DNA of 25,810 nucleotides from JBMYXZ01 sp049608925 (GTDB lineage: Bacteria; Pseudomonadota; Alphaproteobacteria; JAGOMX01), in NCBI GenBank assembly GCA_049608925.1, contig JBMYXZ010000006.1, positions 1 through 25,810 on the forward strand. The letters run 5' to 3'. How positions within the stretch are numbered: the stretch's first letter is position 1; every line of letters starts with the position of its first letter. A program made the position numbers and the translations under genes. Below the pieces are notes generated by a model. The model did not search any database and had not been told where the DNA came from. It was given only the letters and a program-made list of their open reading frames with translations. Shown here one piece after another: positions 1-7,856 of the stretch.

Positions 1-18
1 CCGGAGCGTCGGAGTGTG
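1..18. repeat. Fragment of a dispersed repeat
   Basis: The first 18 bases (CCGGAGCGTCGGAGTGTG) recur exactly at 13058-13075, at the right-hand edge of the inverted-repeat element at 12951-13058. The window therefore starts inside a second, truncated copy of the same family. The rest of 19-92 shows only a weak 5-bp hairpin (CCTTG/CAAGG, about 38-53) downstream of the minus-strand SIS gene, without a convincing T-tract. Confidence 0.6.
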
Positions 19-92
19 TGGAGTTGAGTGGATAGAGCCTTGAAACAGCAAGGTTTCTCAATCACCAAAACGTATTCCAGAGGCCTATACTC

Positions 93-1811
93 TCACGCCG
101 TCCTTCTGATTTTCTCAAGATTCTCGCCGGCTAGCTGAAGCGTCTCAACAGCTTTTTCTGCTTTTACCCCTTGCTCGATCATTGTCAGCACCAGCTTAAT
201 AGTTGACGGTACGTAACGCCCTTTTTCAGCTTGCTGCTTTTTATACGCTGCAGCCCTGACCACCATTTCCATAACATCTCTGTCTGCTAAACCTGTCACG
301 CCGTGCTCTGCCAGCAGCTTTTTAACCAGTCCCGCGCTGCGCACCCTCAGTTTGTTGTTTGATGCACTAAGGTCAATCATGCGGTTGCCATAGACCTTGC
401 CCATTCCAACCATGGCATAATTCGATACCAGGTTCAGAGTCTGCTTCAACATCATGGCCCTGGCCAGGTGCATCGAATCGTTATCAATGTCAGGATAGGC
501 CACGTGCGCATCACAATACCGTGCCAGTTCGGAATAGTCTCCCTGCCCTAACGTGATCAACCCCAGCTTAGCCCCCGGCGTTTTTGCAGCAATCGCATAG
601 GGCAGCATAGTCTTAATTTCATCTGGATTTGCAAGCACCATCACCACCATGTTGCCGCGTCCAATGGGGCGGTTGGTAAAGCTCCCAACGCTTGGATTTC
701 TAGCGGTAGACAAAGAAATCTCAGCAACATCTTTTTTCTCTGTTGCGTCAAGTTCGCATCCCAGCATGTCTTGCCACGCGTCGATGTCCTGTTTACCGGA
801 AACCATATATGCCCTGAATTCAGCCCGTCGGTGTGCAGGCTCACACGTCCTGGCAGGAGGGTTCGTCGAAAACGTCGGCGCCGTTTCTGTAGCATCCACC
901 ATGACTTCCCGAATGCAATCAGCAGTTGCTAGCAGGGTTACATATCCTTGATCTGTTTCGTCTTTCACACGCCGAAAATTTGCTTTTTCACTCGCAAATG
1001 TCTCAAACGCTAAATCTCCCAATTCTTGGATATTTTGCAGCTGTCGATCTACACTTTGATTGACCTTCGAGATATCAAGCTTCTGATGCTGTAGAGCTGT
1101 TCCAATGCACAGCTCGTCCAAAGTTGCTGCTTGCAAGCGCGTGGAGCCACCTATTGCTTGAGCGCCAATATCAATCGTCACGGGCTTAACACCATGCTGA
1201 TCAAACAGTGGGCGCGTTCTTTCCGGTACATGAGACGAATTCAGGAAATAAAAAACTTCCGCACCGCGCTCACGCGCCTCAAGGCCAGCACCTATATTAA
1301 ACTGTGCGGAGCCACTGGCTGAAATCAACACCACCGTGTCTTTGGCCGTAACGTCTTTTGCCCTGATAGCCTTGCGCCCTGCTTCCTGAGAATCTTCAAA
1401 GCCTTCTTTCGCCCTAACAAATGTCGAGCCACCGCCTGCGATAATGCCGATAACTTTATCTGAACCAGACTTTGCAGCTAAATCGATTGCGATTCGTCCA
1501 CTGGATCCACATCCAACCATAAAGATCCTGTCGCTTTCGGCAAAACGCTTGGATACTGCAGGGTGATATTTCTGCATATACTGCTCGTAACCACCCTCGA
1601 CTGCGCGGTCGACAGTCCGCAATTGCTCCAGTGCTTGTCTGCGATCTTGCGAGAACGTCTGGCTTAAAGTTTGCGTTGCTGGGTGCAACTGCTCGGTTGA
1701 AATTTTGCTGATATCAATCTGCATCAGCTCATCAATATCAATGCTTTGATCCAACGGCATGCTGGAAATTTGCTCTTGTAGGGAAAGCGATAAAAGTAGT
1801 GACAGAAACAT
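93..1811 (-). CDS. Double-SIS-domain MurQ/GCKR-like protein (N-acetylmuramic acid 6-phosphate etherase family)
   Basis: Sugar-phosphate isomerase/binding protein of 572 residues. The first SIS domain (about 85-250) carries the glycine-rich GCGSSGR (100-106), IAGG, and EGFEDSQEAG (136-145), which matches the conserved EGAEDSREAG-type segment of MurQ, then a GGSTRLQA segment like MurQ's TGSTRLKAGT. A second SIS domain follows (about 335-480), ending in a MurQ-like LGK-YGN-MVD segment (here GMGKVYGNRMIDL), and a helical tail. MurQ itself is about 300 residues with one SIS domain; two SIS domains is the layout of animal glucokinase regulatory protein. MurQ converts MurNAc-6-phosphate to GlcNAc-6-phosphate in cytoplasmic cell-wall recycling. 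Whether this protein is an etherase or a sugar-phosphate-binding regulator cannot be told from sequence. The start at 1811 is chosen because AGGAGG lies just upstream; the next Met (1760) has no ribosome-binding site. No other recycling gene is in view. Confidence 0.8.
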   Translation of the reverse strand: MFLSLLLSLSLQEQISSMPLDQSIDIDELMQIDISKISTEQLHPATQTLSQTFSQDRRQALEQLRTVDRAVEGGYEQYMQKYHPAVSKRFAESDRIFMVGCGSSGRIAIDLAAKSGSDKVIGIIAGGGSTFVRAKEGFEDSQEAGRKAIRAKDVTAKDTVVLISASGSAQFNIGAGLEARERGAEVFYFLNSSHVPERTRPLFDQHGVKPVTIDIGAQAIGGSTRLQAATLDELCIGTALQHQKLDISKVNQSVDRQLQNIQELGDLAFETFASEKANFRRVKDETDQGYVTLLATADCIREVMVDATETAPTFSTNPPARTCEPAHRRAEFRAYMVSGKQDIDAWQDMLGCELDATEKKDVAEISLSTARNPSVGSFTNRPIGRGNMVVMVLANPDEIKTMLPYAIAAKTPGAKLGLITLGQGDYSELARYCDAHVAYPDIDNDSMHLARAMMLKQTLNLVSNYAMVGMGKVYGNRMIDLSASNNKLRVRSAGLVKKLLAEHGVTGLADRDVMEMVVRAAAYKKQQAEKGRYVPSTIKLVLTMIEQGVKAEKAVETLQLAGENLEKIRRTA

Positions 1812-1857
1812 AAAACCTCCTATATTTTTTATAAACTTACACCATTGCCCATAATTC

Positions 1858-1885
1858 TTGAAGATTGTGCTTAATTTGGTATACT
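1858..1885 (+). promoter_or_regulatory. Candidate dnaK promoter (sigma32/sigma70-like)
   Basis: TTGAAG (1858-1863) and TATACT (1880-1885) are separated by 16 bases. The -35 sits in CTTGAAG, resembling the CTTGAA core of sigma32 promoters, as expected for dnaK. The roughly 95-base leader contains TAAGAG/CTCTTA (1893-1898 with 1907-1912) and GAGCTC/GAGCTC (1934-1939 with 1963-1968), both able to form hairpins. Prediction from motif and position only. Confidence 0.5.
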
Positions 1886-1989
1886 AAGAGCGTAAGAGAG
1901 TATGAACTCTTATAGTATTGTAACCCTTAAGGGGAGCTCGACGTGCTTAATTACGAGGCGATGAGCTCTTGCTAATAAGTGAGGAAATT

Positions 1990-3930
1990 ATGAGTAAAGT
2001 CATAGGTATTGACCTAGGCACCACGAACTCTTGCGTAGGTGTCATGGATGGGCAAGAAGCCCGTATTGTCGAGAACGCAGAAGGCGTTCGCACAACCCCA
2101 TCAATGGTAGCATTTGCAGAAAATGGCGAAAGGCTTGTTGGACAACCCGCAAAGCGCCAAGCAGTTACCAATCCTGAAAACACGCTATTCGCTATTAAGC
2201 GTTTGATCGGACGCCGCTTTGATGATCCGCTGACAAAGAAAGATATGGATCTTGTGCCATATAATATTGTCTCGGGCGATAACGGTGACGCATGGGTAGA
2301 ATCTCGTGGTGAAAAATATAGCCCCAGCCAAGTAAGCGCGTTCATTTTGCAAAAAATGAAGGAAACAGCTGAAAGCTTCTTGGGTGAAAAAGTCACACAA
2401 GCAGTCATTACTGTGCCTGCATACTTCAATGACTCCCAGCGCCAGGCAACAAAAGATGCCGGTAAAATCGCTGGTCTTGAAGTTCTTCGTATCATTAACG
2501 AGCCAACTGCTGCGGCTTTGGCCTATGGTATGGACAAGAAAACAACTGGTACGATCGCCGTATATGACCTTGGTGGTGGTACATTTGACGTGTCGGTCCT
2601 AGAAATCGGCGATGGCGTTTTTGAAGTGAAGTCAACCAACGGTGATACATTCCTGGGTGGCGAAGACTTTGACCAAACAATTATTGACTATCTTGCTGAC
2701 GAGTTTAAGCGCGAAAACGGCATCGACCTGCGCGAAGACCGCCTGGCTCTGCAGCGTTTGAAGGAAGGCGCTGAAAAAGCAAAGATCGAGCTTTCAAGCT
2801 CTATGGAAACAGAAATCAACCTGCCTTTCATCACGGCTGATGCGTCGGGTCCAAAGCACTTGACCTTGAAGCTGTCACGCTCAAAGCTTGAAAGCCTCGT
2901 TGACAAGCTAATCGACCGCACTGTCGAGCCTTGTAAGAAGGCCCTGAAGGATGCTGGTCTGACTGCTGGCGAGATCGATGAAGTGATCTTGGTTGGTGGT
3001 ATGACCCGTATGCCAAAGGTATTCGAGACTGTAAAAACATTCTTCGGTCGCGAGCCACATCGTGGCGTTAACCCTGATGAAGTTGTTGCCATGGGTGCCG
3101 CAATTCAGGGTGGTGTTCTTCAAGGAGACGTTAAAGACGTTCTGCTTCTTGACGTAACACCTCTGTCCTTGGGTATTGAGACTGTTGGCGGTGTGTTCAC
3201 CCGTCTGATCGACCGTAACACGACAATTCCAACGAAGAAGTCTCAGACCTTCTCAACTGCTGAAGACAACCAAAATGCAGTGACCATCCAGGTCTCCCAG
3301 GGTGAACGCGAAATGGCAGCGGATAACAAAGCCCTTGGCCAGTTCAACCTTGAAGGTATTGCGCCTGCCCCACGCGGTATGCCAAAGATCGAGGTAACAT
3401 TCGACATTGATGCCAACGGTATCGTCCACGTTTCTGCGAAAGACCAAGGAACTGGTAAAGAGCAGCAAATCCGCATCGAAGCATCTGGCGGTTTATCTGA
3501 TGATGACATCGAAAAGATGGTCAAGGATGCCGAGCAATTTGCAGATGAAGACAAAAAACGCAAGGAAAGTGCGGAAGCACGTAACCAAGCGGAAAGTCTT
3601 GTGCACAGCACCGAAAAGTCTCTTGGCGAGCACGGTGATAAACTGGAAGATGCTGAAAAGCAGAAGATTTCTGATGCTATCGCAGCTCTACAAGAATCTT
3701 TGAAGGGCGAAGATACGGAGGACATCAAAGCAAAAACAGATGCTCTGTTGCAATCTTCTATGAAGCTGGGCGAAGCCATCTATCAGGCAACCCAGGAAGA
3801 ATCAGCTGCAAATGACGGCAATGCTGAACAGCCAACCACGGCTGAAGAAGCTAAAGCAGACGCCGCTGATGATGTTGTTGACGCCGACTTTGAAGAAGTT
3901 GACGGCGACGACCAAAAGAAAGCCCAATAA
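1990..3930 (+). CDS. dnaK: Chaperone DnaK (Hsp70)
   Basis: General cytoplasmic Hsp70, 646 residues: ATP-driven binding and release of unfolded polypeptides with DnaJ and GrpE. The ATPase domain opens with GIDLGTTNSCV, has the second phosphate-binding motif DLGGGTFDVSVLEIGDGVFEV, and the adenosine motif ILVGGMTRMP. The linker contains DVLLLDVTPLSLGIET. The substrate-binding and lid domains follow, ending in an acidic tail (DADFEEVDGDD then KKAQ) typical of alphaproteobacterial DnaK. The start at 1990 is chosen because GAGGAAATT precedes it and it gives the family's usual MSKVIGIDLG N-terminus; an in-frame ATG at 1969 lacks a good ribosome-binding site. dnaJ follows after a hairpin; grpE is not in the window. 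Confidence 0.98.
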   Translation: MSKVIGIDLGTTNSCVGVMDGQEARIVENAEGVRTTPSMVAFAENGERLVGQPAKRQAVTNPENTLFAIKRLIGRRFDDPLTKKDMDLVPYNIVSGDNGDAWVESRGEKYSPSQVSAFILQKMKETAESFLGEKVTQAVITVPAYFNDSQRQATKDAGKIAGLEVLRIINEPTAAALAYGMDKKTTGTIAVYDLGGGTFDVSVLEIGDGVFEVKSTNGDTFLGGEDFDQTIIDYLADEFKRENGIDLREDRLALQRLKEGAEKAKIELSSSMETEINLPFITADASGPKHLTLKLSRSKLESLVDKLIDRTVEPCKKALKDAGLTAGEIDEVILVGGMTRMPKVFETVKTFFGREPHRGVNPDEVVAMGAAIQGGVLQGDVKDVLLLDVTPLSLGIETVGGVFTRLIDRNTTIPTKKSQTFSTAEDNQNAVTIQVSQGEREMAADNKALGQFNLEGIAPAPRGMPKIEVTFDIDANGIVHVSAKDQGTGKEQQIRIEASGGLSDDDIEKMVKDAEQFADEDKKRKESAEARNQAESLVHSTEKSLGEHGDKLEDAEKQKISDAIAALQESLKGEDTEDIKAKTDALLQSSMKLGEAIYQATQEESAANDGNAEQPTTAEEAKADAADDVVDADFEEVDGDDQKKAQ

Positions 3931-3936
3931 GGCTAA

Positions 3937-3969
3937 TGGGGGAGCTCTTGTAGCTCCCCACCCCTTTTT
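3937..3969 (+). terminator. Hairpin plus T-run between dnaK and dnaJ (attenuator-like terminator)
   Basis: GGGGAGCT (3939-3946) pairs with AGCTCCCC (3952-3959) around a 5-base loop, followed by CCCC and five T. This is a rho-independent terminator shape lying 16 bases before the dnaJ start. It probably terminates part of the dnaK transcription so that dnaJ is made at lower level, an arrangement common in dnaK-dnaJ operons. Confidence 0.7.
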
Positions 3970-3984
3970 GAGAGATCAAATATC

Positions 3985-5145
3985 ATGTCGAAAAAAGATT
4001 TGTATGAATTGTTAGGTGTTTCGAAATCGGCTTCTGCCGACGAGATCAAAAAGGCTTATCGTAAGTTAGCGATGAAATATCATCCTGACAAAAACCCTGG
4101 CGATAAAGAAGCAGAACAAAAGTTTAAAGAGATCAACCTAGCCCATGAAGTTCTGAAGGACGAGCAAAAGCGTGCAGCGTATGACCAATACGGCGATGCA
4201 GCATTCCAGCAAGGTGCTGGCGGTGGGCAGCATGGCGGCTTTGACTTTAATTTCCAAGGTGGTGCTGGCGGATTTTCCGATATCTTCGAAGAAATGTTCT
4301 CTGAGTTCATGGGCGGTGGCCCTGGTGGCGCGCATTCGTCCGGCAGTGGACGTTCACGTGGCAGCGACCTACAGTACTCGATGACTATCTCTCTGGAAGA
4401 TGCTTTCAAAGGGGTTAATAAATCTATCAAGGTTAACACCAATGCGGCGTGCGGTACCTGCAGCGGCAGCGGTGCTAAAGAAGGCACAAAGCCAAAATCT
4501 TGTTCGACCTGTCATGGTCGCGGCAAGATCCGCACACAGCGTGGCTTCTTCACCGTTGAGCAAGCTTGTGGAACCTGCAAAGGCCAGGGCACCTTTATTG
4601 ATTCACCTTGTGGCGATTGCGCCGGCCAAGGTCGCAAACGCAAAGAAAAAACTCTTAGCGTGTCTATCCCAGCAGGCGTGGAAGATGGATCGCGCATCCG
4701 CCTTGCAGGCGAAGGCGAAGCAGGCGCTCGAGGTGGCATGAACGGAGACTTATACGTCTTCATAGAGGTTAAATCACACTCTATCTTTATGCGTGAAGGC
4801 GCTGACATCCACTGTCGTGTTCCAATTTCTATGGTAAAGGCTGCTTTGGGCGGCACGATTGATGTGCCTACCATTGATGGCTCCAAAGCTCGGGTAACCA
4901 TCCCTGAAGGAACACAGTCAGGCAAACAATTCCGCTTGAAGAGCAAGGGTATGTCAGTCTTAAGGCGCTCGGGCCGTGGCGATATGTATGTCCATGCGCA
5001 TGTGGAGACCCCTGTTAATCTCACTAAGAAGCAAAAAGAAATCTTAAACCAGTTTGAGTCTTCTGACACAAAGCACAAAACGTGCCCCGAATCGGAAGGT
5101 TTCTTCACGAAGGTGAAAGATTTTCTGGGTGGGTTCCAGGAGTAA
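3985..5145 (+). CDS. dnaJ: Chaperone DnaJ (type I Hsp40)
   Basis: Co-chaperone that delivers substrates to DnaK and stimulates its ATPase. Domain order is canonical over 386 residues: J domain with HPD at 33-35, a Gly/Phe-rich linker (about 75-125), a zinc-binding region (about 155-215) with four CxxCxGxG repeats (CGTCSGSG, CSTCHGRG, CGTCKGQG, CGDCAGQG), then the two beta C-terminal domains. All eight zinc cysteines are present. The ribosome-binding site is weak (GAGAG about 10 bases upstream), in line with lower output than dnaK. The next gene starts 3 bases after the stop, so transcription probably continues into it. Confidence 0.97.
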   Translation: MSKKDLYELLGVSKSASADEIKKAYRKLAMKYHPDKNPGDKEAEQKFKEINLAHEVLKDEQKRAAYDQYGDAAFQQGAGGGQHGGFDFNFQGGAGGFSDIFEEMFSEFMGGGPGGAHSSGSGRSRGSDLQYSMTISLEDAFKGVNKSIKVNTNAACGTCSGSGAKEGTKPKSCSTCHGRGKIRTQRGFFTVEQACGTCKGQGTFIDSPCGDCAGQGRKRKEKTLSVSIPAGVEDGSRIRLAGEGEAGARGGMNGDLYVFIEVKSHSIFMREGADIHCRVPISMVKAALGGTIDVPTIDGSKARVTIPEGTQSGKQFRLKSKGMSVLRRSGRGDMYVHAHVETPVNLTKKQKEILNQFESSDTKHKTCPESEGFFTKVKDFLGGFQE

Positions 5146-5148
5146 TAC

Positions 5149-6024
5149 ATGACAAAACCAGCAACAAATCCTCAGCCACACATAGAGCATTGTGATGGGC
5201 TTAGTCAGATTGTCGACAAATATGACGGTTTGCTGCTGGATGTATGGGGTGTGCTGCACAATGGCGAAGCACCCTATCCTGGAGTCATCGATTGCTTAGC
5301 AAAGCTGAAAGCAGCAGGCAAAGACACGTTACTGTTTTCCAACGCACCAAGACGTCCCCACCAATTGCAGGAGCAATTAACCAGACTGGGTATCACCCGT
5401 GATATGTATGGCCAAGCCATTACCTCTGGCGAAGTCACACATCAATGGTTGAAAAAACACCATCATGCAGGCAAAAAATATTATTTCCTGGGTGTACCTG
5501 CCAAGGACTCCAGCCTGTATGATGATCTGGAACAAGCTGTCTTTGTCGACAGTATGCAGGATGCAGACCTGAATGTAGCCTCAAATTTCTTAGAGGATCG
5601 ATCAGACCTTGCCGCCTATACGGATGAATTTTCGGATGCAATTGCAGCCAAAGTACCCATGGCCTGCGCGAACCCAGACATAATCGTTAACAAGGGCGAT
5701 AAGACCCTGAACTGCTCCGGAATGCTCGCCCAACATTACGCAGAACTTGGGGGCGATGTGACCTATTTTGGCAAGCCCTATGCAGCCATTTACGACTATG
5801 CGCAGACGTTGTTACCTGGTAAGAAACTTCTCGCGATTGGTGACTCTCTTGCTACAGATATAAAAGGCGCCACATCTAACGGTATAGATGCAGCGCTGGT
5901 TGCCACCGGTATTCATGCCGCGGATTTCTCAGATTCAGGTATGAAATTCGAGGAAAGTCTCAATAAACTTTCGATGATAAAGGGGGTTTGGCCAAAATAC
6001 TTTCTTCCCAGTCTTAGGTGGTAA
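5149..6024 (+). CDS. HAD superfamily class IIA protein, TIGR01459-like
   Basis: Predicted haloacid-dehalogenase-fold hydrolase of 291 residues, cytoplasmic, substrate unknown. Motif I is LLLDVWGVLHNG near residue 30, followed by the class IIA feature PYPGVIDCLAKLKAAGK and motif II LLFSNAPRRP. Motif III is probably the lysine in TYFGKPY and motif IV is AIGDSLATDIKGA. In motif I the usual second aspartate of DxD is Trp, which as I recall is standard for the TIGR01459 group found mainly in alphaproteobacteria, so phosphatase activity should not be assumed. The ending PKYFLPSLRW also resembles the C-terminus of that group. Translation is probably coupled to dnaJ (CAGGAG ribosome-binding site, 3-base gap). 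The last 90 bases overlap an opposing gene. Confidence 0.85.
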   Translation: MTKPATNPQPHIEHCDGLSQIVDKYDGLLLDVWGVLHNGEAPYPGVIDCLAKLKAAGKDTLLFSNAPRRPHQLQEQLTRLGITRDMYGQAITSGEVTHQWLKKHHHAGKKYYFLGVPAKDSSLYDDLEQAVFVDSMQDADLNVASNFLEDRSDLAAYTDEFSDAIAAKVPMACANPDIIVNKGDKTLNCSGMLAQHYAELGGDVTYFGKPYAAIYDYAQTLLPGKKLLAIGDSLATDIKGATSNGIDAALVATGIHAADFSDSGMKFEESLNKLSMIKGVWPKYFLPSLRW

Positions 6025-6675
6025 GTGCGGGTTGCGCATACGATCAAAATATCGAAGAATCGCACGCCAATCTTCACCGAACATTGCCTCGTACACATAG
6101 CTTAAAAATTGTGCGTTCCTCTCAGGGCAGAAGATACAATTGTAGTAAGAAGCGAGAAACAGTGATTCATCATTATTTTCATATGAGTACCCAACAACAA
6201 TAATAGGAACCTCTAAAGGATGATACCCAAGCCTAAATATCCCATTGACTTCTTGCCTAATATTTCCCTTTGGGTCACAAATTACATTCTTACCCCAGCC
6301 TTTGAAAAGTAGTGAAGGATACTGCCTAACTACTGAGACAACTCTGGTACCGGGAAGGTCATACTCTTCTATTGCCCTTTGATAGTGAGCTGAAATTTTA
6401 GCTTGTTCTATATTGGCATTAGGATGGATTACCATTATATCCACTCCTGTATGCGGCTTAATATTCCTTTTATCCTGATACTGAACTCTCTGTTTTTGGG
6501 CAAAGGTCACAGGTATGAGGCCATTACCCGCTTTGAGCTGAGCTTTGAAAGCGTTAACAAGTGTCTCGCTACATTCTCTTGCAACCCTCCAGGTTCTACT
6601 TGCAACTGAATCTTGAATATGAAGCGTGAAAAAAACTGCAAGTAACGTAAAGAAAAGGCATTTGTTCTTAGTCAT
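5935..6675 (-). CDS. Secreted protein of unknown function
   Basis: 246 residues; I do not recognise the family. The N-terminus is a plausible Sec signal peptide: MTKNK, then a hydrophobic stretch CLFFTLLAVFFTLHI, with cleavage probably after SVAS. The mature part has scattered cysteines, a CIFCPE CxxC pair near residue 185, and many aromatic residues in the C-terminal third. AAGGAC lies 7 bases before the ATG. The gene is visibly AT-richer than dnaJ or leuS and opposes its plus-strand neighbours, suggesting lineage-specific gain. Its last 30 codons lie antisense to the end of the HAD gene. The signal peptide, ribosome-binding site and long open frame outside the overlap argue that it is real. 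Confidence 0.65.
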   Translation of the reverse strand: MTKNKCLFFTLLAVFFTLHIQDSVASRTWRVARECSETLVNAFKAQLKAGNGLIPVTFAQKQRVQYQDKRNIKPHTGVDIMVIHPNANIEQAKISAHYQRAIEEYDLPGTRVVSVVRQYPSLLFKGWGKNVICDPKGNIRQEVNGIFRLGYHPLEVPIIVVGYSYENNDESLFLASYYNCIFCPERNAQFLSYVYEAMFGEDWRAILRYFDRMRNPHLPPKTGKKVFWPNPLYHRKFIETFLEFHT

Positions 6676-6739
6676 TGGTTTGTCCTTAACATATTGCGTA
6701 ATGCTAAGCCTATGACATAGCTAACTTAAGGGCAAGCCT

Positions 6740-7189
6740 CTAAGCAGAGACGTTCGTCGTTTTTTCAGAATTTTGCGCGTCAGGTTCTGCAGGTGCCTCG
6801 GTTTCGGTGGCATACTGAACCGCGGCTTGACGCCATCCTTTTGCCATTTCAGCAAAACTATCGGCGATTTGGGAGCATAGATCTGCATCATTATTGACAT
6901 TCACACGCGTGATTCCCGAAATCATAGACGCATAGTAATCATGTTGCACTTGCACAACTTGCTCCTGATCCTTGCTTTCACACTTCAGACCGCTTGCCAG
7001 GCCCCGGATAATCGTTGCCGCCTGCTGGCTTTCAACATATCTGGTCTCAATATCATTGTTTCTGATTGCGTCAGTTGCTTTGCGCATATGGGCACAGGCT
7101 TCCTCAAAATAATGTGCGATAAAGTCGCCGACTCTGTCGTTATTCACTTTTTGTTTCGGAGCATATGCTTGGTAAGGATTCGAGACCAT
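6740..7189 (-). CDS. fliS: FliS-like flagellin export chaperone
   Basis: 149 residues, all-helical character, resembling FliS. The N-terminal NPYQAYAPKQKV matches the family's conserved AY-xxx-V opening. There follow an amphipathic helix with HMRKATDAIRNNDIETR (compare A-x-A-x-x-x-G-D/N-x-E), a QAATIIRGLASGL helix, and the late HDYYASMISGITRVNVNNDAD and AKGWRQAAV segments, equivalent to the LYDYM...L..AN...D and W positions of FliS. FliS binds the C-terminus of flagellin in the cytoplasm and holds it for export. A Glu/Pro/Ala/Thr-rich tail of about 20 residues is added. No flagellin, fliD or other flagellar gene is nearby. The ribosome-binding site is poor (GAAAG). Identification is by motif reading only. 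Confidence 0.65.
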   Translation of the reverse strand: MVSNPYQAYAPKQKVNNDRVGDFIAHYFEEACAHMRKATDAIRNNDIETRYVESQQAATIIRGLASGLKCESKDQEQVVQVQHDYYASMISGITRVNVNNDADLCSQIADSFAEMAKGWRQAAVQYATETEAPAEPDAQNSEKTTNVSA

Positions 7190-7286
7190 AAACTTTCAAA
7201 TTTGATTAAAATTCATATTAAATATATTGCCATGATTTGCCTTCCAAATCCTTAACAATCTTTCGAAAAATTCATAAAAGGAATCT

Positions 7287-7315
7287 TTGACGAGAAGGCA
7301 GAGAATCGCTACACT
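7287..7315 (+). promoter_or_regulatory. Sigma70-type promoter of the DUF3576-leuS-lptE-holA operon
   Basis: TTGACG (7287-7292) and TACACT (7310-7315) are separated by exactly 17 bases, 5/6 and 4/6 matches to consensus, 32 bases before the ATG at 7348. The rest of 7190-7347, upstream of both this gene and the divergent fliS-like gene, is AT-rich and shows no other feature. Confidence 0.65.
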
Positions 7316-7347
7316 CTGATTGGATTTTTTAAATTTAGTGGAGACCA

Positions 7348-7851
7348 ATGAATAAACTTCTACCTTCCATAGCTATTGCCTCACTTTTAGCTGCTTGCTC
7401 AGGCGACGTTGTCAAATATGAGGAAGACGACACCCTTAACCGTAAAGAGCAGCGTGATGCCAAAGTTGGCAAAATGTTCGGAGAAGACTTTCTAACCTTC
7501 GGTGGCGAGAAAAAAGACAATGGTGGCAGCGGCATCGGCGTAAACAAATATTTGTGGCGCGCCTCTTTGGACACTGTGTCATTCATGCCTATCAGTAAAG
7601 TTGACCCCTTCGGTGGCGTAATTTTGACAGAATGGTATACCCCGCCCAACACACCAAACGAGCGCGTTAAAGTAGACATCTTCATCCTGGACCGCGTGTT
7701 GCGTGCTGATGGTGTTCGCGTATCGCTTCACAAGCAACGCTTAAATAAGCGTGGCGTTTGGGAGGACACTTTTGTTGACCCCCATTCATTCAGCGAGTTT
7801 GAGGAAGCTATCCTTACACGTGCAAGGCAGTTGAAGATTAACCAAGGGTAA
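7348..7851 (+). CDS. DUF3576-family lipoprotein
   Basis: Predicted lipoprotein of 167 residues. The signal peptide MNKLLPSIAIASLLAAC ends in the lipobox LAAC, so the mature protein should start with lipidated Cys17. The segment 65-135 (GVNKYLWRASLDTVSFMPI, then DPFGGVILTEWYTPP and NERVKVDIFILDRVLRADG) is the conserved core that I associate with DUF3576, a family of unknown function found in alphaproteobacteria. It is the first gene of a transcription unit; leuS starts 5 bases after its stop. In other alphaproteobacteria this family also precedes leuS and lptE, as far as I recall, which hints at an envelope role linked to LPS assembly, but no activity is known. Confidence 0.85.
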   Translation: MNKLLPSIAIASLLAACSGDVVKYEEDDTLNRKEQRDAKVGKMFGEDFLTFGGEKKDNGGSGIGVNKYLWRASLDTVSFMPISKVDPFGGVILTEWYTPPNTPNERVKVDIFILDRVLRADGVRVSLHKQRLNKRGVWEDTFVDPHSFSEFEEAILTRARQLKINQG

Positions 7852-7856
7852 GTTTT

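Noticed and set aside
1947..2495. Long minus-strand open frame opposite the start of dnaK
   Set aside because: It is the antisense shadow of a highly conserved gene, rich in Ser/Arg/Pro with no ribosome-binding site; the same applies to the other frames antisense to dnaK.
4512..5150. 212-codon minus-strand frame opposite dnaJ
   Set aside because: Antisense to the zinc-finger and C-terminal domains of DnaJ; no family features or ribosome-binding site.
6941..7255. Plus-strand frame opposite the fliS-like gene
   Set aside because: Considered as an alternative to the minus-strand gene, but it has no ribosome-binding site and the minus frame has FliS-like helices and is longer.
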